Assembly (NCBI GenBank): GCA_016177805.1
Contig: JACOUN010000051.1
Location: forward strand, 62,001-126,000
DNA length: 64,000 nt
Reading direction: 5' to 3'
Origin: Rhodocyclales bacterium
Lineage (GTDB): Bacteria; Pseudomonadota; Gammaproteobacteria; Burkholderiales; Rhodocyclaceae
The first letter of the stretch is position 1; each line of letters opens with the position of its first letter. The notes beneath the pieces are model-generated. The model was given only the letters and a program-made list of their open reading frames with translations, did not search any database and was not told the origin of the DNA. Positions 59,657-64,000 of this stretch are shown in pieces. The translations under genes were made by a program, and so were the position numbers.

Positions 59657-59690
59657 AAGGGGTGCGTAAGAACTGCACCCCTTCCTTTTT
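59657..59690 (+). terminator. Intrinsic terminator between tatA and tatB
   Basis: AAGGGGTGC-GTAAGAACT-GCACCCCTT stem-loop (9-bp perfect stem) followed by CCTTTTTGG. It would attenuate transcription after tatA, giving excess TatA over TatBC. Confidence 0.75.
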
Positions 59691-59715
59691 GGTTGCCGCC
59701 GAGATGATCTGACCC

Positions 59716-60180
59716 ATGTTTGATTTTGGTTTTGGTGAACTGATGGTGGTCGCGCTGGTTGCGCTGATCGTGATCGGCCCCGAGCGCCTGCCCAAGGTCG
59801 CGCGCACCGTGGGGCACCTGCTGGGGCGGGTGCAGCGCTACGTATCCGACGTGAAGTCCGACATTTCGCGCGAAATGCAGCTTGAGGATCTGAAAAAGCT
59901 GCAGCAGCAGGTCGAGCAGCAGGCGCGTGAGCTTGAAGGGTCGTTCCGTGGCCAGGTCCAGAGTTTCGAATCCGACATGAACAAGACCGCGGCCGGAATC
60001 AAGAACGATTTGTCGGTCGACAGCGACAAGCCGCCGACTCCATCCGGGCCAGCGGCAGGCAAGGCGCCGGTATCCGATGCCCAGCCGGTCGCGGCGGAAC
60101 GCATACCGCTCGATAGCGGCCCCCAGTTGGAACTGGGTCTGGACAAGTCCGTCCCTGGCAGCAGCGCGGAGAAGACATGA
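59716..60180 (+). CDS. tatB: Sec-independent translocase subunit TatB
   Basis: Receptor-complex subunit with TatC. 154 residues: MFDFGFGELMVVALVALIVIGPERLP helix plus GPERLPKV hinge, a long amphipathic/coiled helix (about 35-95), and a Pro/Ala-rich tail. Overlaps tatC by 4 bp. Confidence 0.95.
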   Translation: MFDFGFGELMVVALVALIVIGPERLPKVARTVGHLLGRVQRYVSDVKSDISREMQLEDLKKLQQQVEQQARELEGSFRGQVQSFESDMNKTAAGIKNDLSVDSDKPPTPSGPAAGKAPVSDAQPVAAERIPLDSGPQLELGLDKSVPGSSAEKT

Positions 60181-60962
60181 GCACGGCGCAAGAAACCTTT
60201 ATGTCGCATCTGATCGAGCTGCGTGACCGGCTGCTGCGCGCGGTGGTTGCGGTCATTGCGATCTTTGTCGTGCTGATGCCGTGGGCCGGTGACATCTACG
60301 ACATTCTGGCCTTGCCGATGATGAATACCCTGCCCGAAGGGACCAACATGATCGCGACCGGGGTCGTCACCCCGTTCTTCGTGCCGGTCAAGGTCACCAT
60401 GATGGTGGCGTTCGTACTGGCGCTGCCATGGGTGCTGTACCAGGCGTGGGCCTTCATCGCTCCCGGCTTGTACGCGCATGAGCGCCGCCTCGGGCTGCCG
60501 CTGGTGTTGGGCAGCACGCTGCTGTTTCTCGCGGGCATGGCCTTCTGCTATTTCTTCGTGTTCGGCATGGTGTTCAGCTTCATCGCCGAATTCGCGCCCA
60601 AGAGCATCGTCGTGGCGCCGGATATCGAACAATACCTGTCGTTCGTGATGACGCTGTTTCTGGCCTTCGGACTGACCTTCGAGGTGCCGGTGGCGGTGAT
60701 ACTCCTGATCAAGGCCGGGGTGGTGAGCGTCGCGAAATTCAAGGAGGCACGCCCCTACGTGATCGTGGGCGCCTTCGTGATCGCCGCCGTCATCACGCCG
60801 CCTGATGTGGTCTCACAGTTGTTGCTGGCGGTGCCGATGATCGTCCTTTACGAAGTCGGGATCCTGCTGGGGGGGCTGGTTTCGGTGCGCAAGCCTTCAG
60901 ACTCGGACGATGTGGAAACCGAGCCGGTGGCGGTCAGTAACGATCAGGACCAGCACTCCTGA
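60177..60962 (+). CDS. tatC: Sec-independent translocase subunit TatC
   Basis: Core receptor of the Tat translocase. 261 residues, six membrane helices; conserved FMSHLIELRDRLLRAV start, the FAFGLTFEVPV and PDVVSQLLLAVPM motifs. The only tat cluster in this window. The MITE-like element C follows 47 bp later. Confidence 0.96.
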   Translation: MSTAQETFMSHLIELRDRLLRAVVAVIAIFVVLMPWAGDIYDILALPMMNTLPEGTNMIATGVVTPFFVPVKVTMMVAFVLALPWVLYQAWAFIAPGLYAHERRLGLPLVLGSTLLFLAGMAFCYFFVFGMVFSFIAEFAPKSIVVAPDIEQYLSFVMTLFLAFGLTFEVPVAVILLIKAGVVSVAKFKEARPYVIVGAFVIAAVITPPDVVSQLLLAVPMIVLYEVGILLGGLVSVRKPSDSDDVETEPVAVSNDQDQHS

Positions 60963-61009
60963 GGCGGCCGCGCCGAGTCAGGCGGTTCCTGGTTGCGCCC
61001 GACAGGCTG

Positions 61010-61176
61010 CTAGTGGTCTGCTTCGCAAATACCGAAACACGAAAACGCGTCTTGTGGCGCATGGCGGCGTTGCTCATTCTCGCAATAGTGACGACTATTG
61101 CTGCGGTTCGCGCCTTGCCCTGCACCTCAAGCCATCGTTCTCGTCATGTTCCTTGATTTGCGAAGCAGACCACTAG
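61010..61176. repeat. MITE-like element C with perfect 21-bp terminal inverted repeats
   Basis: 167 bp bounded by perfect 21-bp inverted repeats (61010-61030 and 61156-61176) that begin CTAGTGGTCTGC. A central perfect dyad GCAATAGT-CGTC-ACTATTGC lies at about 61084-61103. On the minus strand it carries the boxes GCAAGGCGCGA and GAATGAGCAACGC in the same order as copies A and B, although the ends differ. It sits between tatC and the protease gene, overlapping the latter's stop codon. Confidence 0.85.
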
Positions 61177-62339
61177 CGCAGGTTGGCCGGTGGGGTCGGG
61201 CGACGGCCGATTTCGACCGCCAGATCGAGATCGCGACCGGCGCGGCGTACTCGGAATACCGCAGCCTGACCTGGGCGTGATTCCGCGACCTTTGCCAGCA
61301 GTTCCTGCGACCCTTGCACCTTGTTCCGATCAAGTTCAAGCACGACGTCGCCCGGCCTGATACCGGCGCGTTCCGCCGGGCTGTTGCGCAGCACCCCGGC
61401 AATCAGCGCACCGTCCAGCCCCTCCAGGCCAAACGAAATCGCGAGTTCGGGCGTCAGCTCCTGCAGCTCCACCCCCAGCCAGCCGCGCGTGACCTGGCCG
61501 CTCGCGACGATCTGCTCCAGCACGTTCTTGGCTAGCGCGGCGGGAATGGCGAATCCGATCCCGAGAGAGCCGCCCGAGCGCGAGTAGATCGCAGTATTGA
61601 TGCCGACCAGGTTGCCGTTGCTGTCGACCAGCGCACCCCCGGAATTTCCGGGATTGATCGCGGCATCGGTCTGTATGTAGTCTTCAAAGGTGTTGATGCC
61701 CAGCTGGGTTCTGCCCAGCGCGGACACGATGCCCATCGTGACGGTTTGCCCGACCCCGAAAGGGTTGCCGATCGCCAGCACCACATCTCCAACGCTAAGG
61801 GCATCGTTGGTGGCGAAAGCGATGGCTGGCAATCCGGACGTGTCGTCCATGCGCAGCACTGCCAGATCGGTGTCCGGATCGCGCCCGACCAGTCGCGCCG
61901 GGAACTTGCGCCCGTCGTTGAGCGCGACCTCGATTTCGTCAGCGGCTTCGACAACGTGGTTGTTGGTCAAGACATAGCCGTCGTGGCTGACGATCACACC
62001 CGAACCCAGCCCGGAAGCGCGTTGGCGGTTGGGGCTGTCGCCGAAAAAGCGTCGAAACAGCGGGTCGTCCTGCAGCGGGTGGCGGGGGGCGATGATGTCT
62101 TTGCTGGTGAAGATATGCACCACTGCCGGCATCGACCGTGTAGCGGCATCCGCGTATGACATACGCGTCGCGGCTGCCGTTGCGGGCGCGTTGCTTTCCG
62201 CGGCTTCGAACAGCGTGACGACCTGAGCGCCTGGACGCCCGCCGCCGCCCAGCCATTCGGGCTTGAGCGTCCCGATGACGAACAGCACGGCCACGGCGAA
62301 AGTGACGGTTTGCGCAAAAATCAACCACAGGCGACGCAT
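61173..62339 (-). CDS. DegS/DegP-type (HtrA) periplasmic serine protease
   Basis: 388 residues: an N-terminal membrane anchor or uncleaved signal (LIFAQTVTFAVAVLFVIGTL), trypsin-like domain with the triad His (TNNHVV), Asp (DTDLAVL) and Ser (PGNSGGAL), and one C-terminal PDZ domain (about 280-375, GWLGVELQELTPELA). A single PDZ plus anchor fits the DegS type that releases sigma-E; DegP would have two PDZ domains. The TAG stop (61175-61173) lies in the terminal CTAG of element C, so the last residues may have changed when the element inserted. Confidence 0.93.
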   Translation of the reverse strand: MRRLWLIFAQTVTFAVAVLFVIGTLKPEWLGGGGRPGAQVVTLFEAAESNAPATAAATRMSYADAATRSMPAVVHIFTSKDIIAPRHPLQDDPLFRRFFGDSPNRQRASGLGSGVIVSHDGYVLTNNHVVEAADEIEVALNDGRKFPARLVGRDPDTDLAVLRMDDTSGLPAIAFATNDALSVGDVVLAIGNPFGVGQTVTMGIVSALGRTQLGINTFEDYIQTDAAINPGNSGGALVDSNGNLVGINTAIYSRSGGSLGIGFAIPAALAKNVLEQIVASGQVTRGWLGVELQELTPELAISFGLEGLDGALIAGVLRNSPAERAGIRPGDVVLELDRNKVQGSQELLAKVAESRPGQAAVFRVRRAGRDLDLAVEIGRRPTPPANLR

Positions 62340-62516
62340 GTTCTGGAGTCCGGTGAGTATTCTTGCAGTCAGGCAAAAATCGGGATGAAATGGGATGGCT
62401 TGCGTATCATGGCGCGGCGGGCCGGAACAGCGGGGCGGTCAGGTTACGGTGGTGCATGGCACCCACCCGCGGAACTTCCGGTGCTTGATACGGATACGGA
62501 GAAAGCAGGTCTTGCG

Positions 62517-63263
62517 ATGCGGCTGACGGAACTTACAGAACACCTGGATGCATTGCTCAATGTCGCACTGTTCCGCGATTATTGCCCAAACGGTTTGCAA
62601 GTGGAAGGGCGCGCGGACGTGGGGCGGGTGGTGTGTGGCGTCACCGCGAGCCAGGACTTGCTCGATCGCGCGGTGAGCGATGATGCGCACGCCATCGTTG
62701 TCCACCATGGCTATTTCTGGCGCGGTGAGGACGGGCGAGTGACCGGTCTGCGCAAGCGGCGGCTGACAACCTTGCTGTGCAACGATATCAGCCTGCTGGC
62801 GTACCACCTGCCGCTGGACGCCCATCCGGAGCTGGGCAACAACGCGCAGCTCGGCCTGCTGGCCGGGTGGCGCGGCGAGGCGCGTTTTGGTGAACAGGAT
62901 CTGGGCTGGCTGGGTCGACCCGATGAAGTTGCGAGCGCTGCCGGGATTGCAAGCCTGCTTGCCGAGCGGCTGCGGCGTCCGCCCATGCTGGTTGGCGACG
63001 GGGGGCGGCAGGTGCGCCGCATCGCATGGTGCACGGGCGGGGCGCAAGGCTATTTTGAACAGGCGATCGAGGCCGGTGCGGATCTGTATGTGTCCGGCGA
63101 AATATCCGAACAGACCGTGCATCTGGCGCGCGAGTCAGGTGTGCCGTATATCGCGGCGGGGCACCACGCAACCGAGCGCTACGGCCCGAAGGCGCTGGCG
63201 GCCTACCTGAGCAATGTGCTGGGGTTGGACGCGAGCTTCGTTGATCTCGACAACCCGGTATAG
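62517..63263 (+). CDS. NIF3/YbgI family dinuclear metal-binding protein
   Basis: Nif3-like hexameric protein related to GTP cyclohydrolase I type 2. 248 residues from ATG 62517 (MRLTELTEHLDALLNVALF), the same length as YbgI; upstream in-frame codons overlap the divergent protease promoter. Metal ligands appear in DYCPNGLQVEG, VVHHGYFW, HLPLDAHPELGNN and GHHATERYGP. Biochemical role unproven in the family. Confidence 0.92.
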   Translation: MRLTELTEHLDALLNVALFRDYCPNGLQVEGRADVGRVVCGVTASQDLLDRAVSDDAHAIVVHHGYFWRGEDGRVTGLRKRRLTTLLCNDISLLAYHLPLDAHPELGNNAQLGLLAGWRGEARFGEQDLGWLGRPDEVASAAGIASLLAERLRRPPMLVGDGGRQVRRIAWCTGGAQGYFEQAIEAGADLYVSGEISEQTVHLARESGVPYIAAGHHATERYGPKALAAYLSNVLGLDASFVDLDNPV

Positions 63264-63283
63264 ATCCGAGGACGGTAGCGCAG

Positions 63284-64000
63284 CTACGCAGCGTGTCCGA
63301 GATGGTCGCCGTGAAAGCGTCCGAGTTGGTCCTCGAGCACTGACCACAGCATCAGGATATCGTCGATGATGCCCAGCGACAGGCCTTGACGGGTACCGTC
63401 GCGGTTGTCGCGTAGCATCTTGTCCAGATACGCCTGGCACTCCGTCGTGCCCCACAGGGCGACGAGCTGATCGATGGCGTGCGGAAGTTGCTCCAGTCCG
63501 CCCGGCATCTTGCGCGCTTCATCGAAGTTGTCCCAGGTCACGGTCTTGACGTTGAAGGTCTTGTTCAATTGCCGCGCCAACGCGTCGAATTCTATCCGCA
63601 TGTCGGCAAGGCGATAGACCTCCATCAGCTTGATCCACGGCGCGACCGACTGCCGGGGGTTGGCGCGTATGAAGTCCGATAAGGTTTCGGCCGCACCCTG
63701 GACGCGGCCGAAGCTGATCATGATGTCGGCCAGTTCTACCGCCGAATCGTGCTCTTCGACGAGTTCCTCGTTGACGATGAGCGGTGCGGTACTTTCGGCG
63801 TCGAACGCCAGATCGACTCGCGGTGGCGGCGGGCGCATCCGCGCCGTGGTCTCGGGTTCGGGCGCTGGTGCCGTGACGGGTTTGACGCGCGGGCCAGCGG
63901 TAGCCGGAATGGCGGGGCGCAGGGTCGGGAGTTGCGTAGTCGCGGCGTCATCGTCAAACGCTTGGGCAGTCCTTTGTGGTGGAGTGCTGGCGTCTGGTCG
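63284..64000 (-). CDS. FimV-like protein, N-terminus outside window
   Basis: The frame is open from the window end to a stop at 63284, giving 238 or so C-terminal residues. The distal part is a Pro/Ala/Thr-rich linker; then a helical region (AVELADIMISFGRVQGAAETLSDFIRANP, PWIKLMEVYRLADMRIEFDALARQLNKTFNV) resembling the TPR-like C-terminal domain of FimV-family proteins of betaproteobacteria, from memory. The last 60 residues (LWGTTECQAYLDKMLRDNRDG) are not familiar. Function not assigned. Confidence 0.6.
   Translation of the reverse strand, partial: RPDASTPPQRTAQAFDDDAATTQLPTLRPAIPATAGPRVKPVTAPAPEPETTARMRPPPPRVDLAFDAESTAPLIVNEELVEEHDSAVELADIMISFGRVQGAAETLSDFIRANPRQSVAPWIKLMEVYRLADMRIEFDALARQLNKTFNVKTVTWDNFDEARKMPGGLEQLPHAIDQLVALWGTTECQAYLDKMLRDNRDGTRQGLSLGIIDDILMLWSVLEDQLGRFHGDHLGHAA

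Overview
The window reads as the chromosome of a GC-rich betaproteobacterium, most like Rhodocyclales or Nitrosomonadales. The reasons are the conserved gene orders (M16 peptidase | ftsY-ftsE-ftsX; miaB-ybeZ-ybeY-corC-lnt-glyQ-glyS-gmhB-plsC; mlaFED-mlaA-mlaC-mlaB-ABC transporter-ibaG-murA-hisG-hisD; hisBHAFIE-HIT-tatABC-DegS/NIF3), a short-form HisG, separate hisI and hisE, and a phasin that implies polyhydroxyalkanoate storage. No genus can be named from the sequence alone.

Layout. 1-4117: cell division/secretion genes (M16 peptidase, ftsY, ftsE, ftsX). 4139-16196: an accessory block placed between ftsX and a tRNA-Met. It holds a TetR / AidB-like acyl-CoA dehydrogenase / acyl-CoA ligase module, a CuA-type heme-copper nitric oxide reductase-like operon (subunit II, subunit I, SenC, membrane protein) followed by a formate/nitrite-family channel, a sigma-54 activator with a soluble chemoreceptor, and a HigBA toxin-antitoxin pair. 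16197-26047: tRNA-Met and the miaB-to-plsC housekeeping run. 26117-30561 (minus): phasin, crotonase, lptA, lptC, kdsC, kdsD. 30791-38007: mla phospholipid-transport operon, a second ABC exporter, ibaG and murA. 38091-59042: the histidine operon, split by a 15-kb minus-strand segment. 59050-64000: HIT protein, tatABC, a DegS/DegP-type protease, NIF3 protein and a truncated FimV-like protein.

The most unusual part is 40057-55312. Between hisD and hisB lies an all-minus-strand segment containing hisC followed by five tightly linked genes: a 2276-residue synthase (nitronate-monooxygenase-like reductase x2, KS, AT, ACP, KR), a 1504-residue synthase (KS, AT, dehydratase, phosphopantetheinyl transferase), a discrete ACP, an alpha/beta hydrolase and a GT1 glycosyltransferase. 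Together they carry every activity needed for iterative reductive chain building (condensation, loading, ketoreduction, dehydration, enoyl reduction, ACP activation), plus plausible release and sugar attachment, so a glycosylated long-chain lipid is the working hypothesis. hisC is inverted relative to the rest of the his operon, so the segment has both been expanded and flipped.

The nitric oxide module looks coherently wired. A well-spaced -24/-12 sigma-54 promoter candidate precedes the reductase operon, the cognate-looking activator is encoded convergently just downstream, and a perfect FNR/DNR-type box sits upstream of the chemoreceptor gene that precedes the activator. Three MITE-like intergenic elements (two about 94% identical copies and one with different ends but shared internal boxes) lie in ftsE-ftsX, mlaD-mlaA and tatC-protease gaps; the last one supplies the stop codon of the protease gene.
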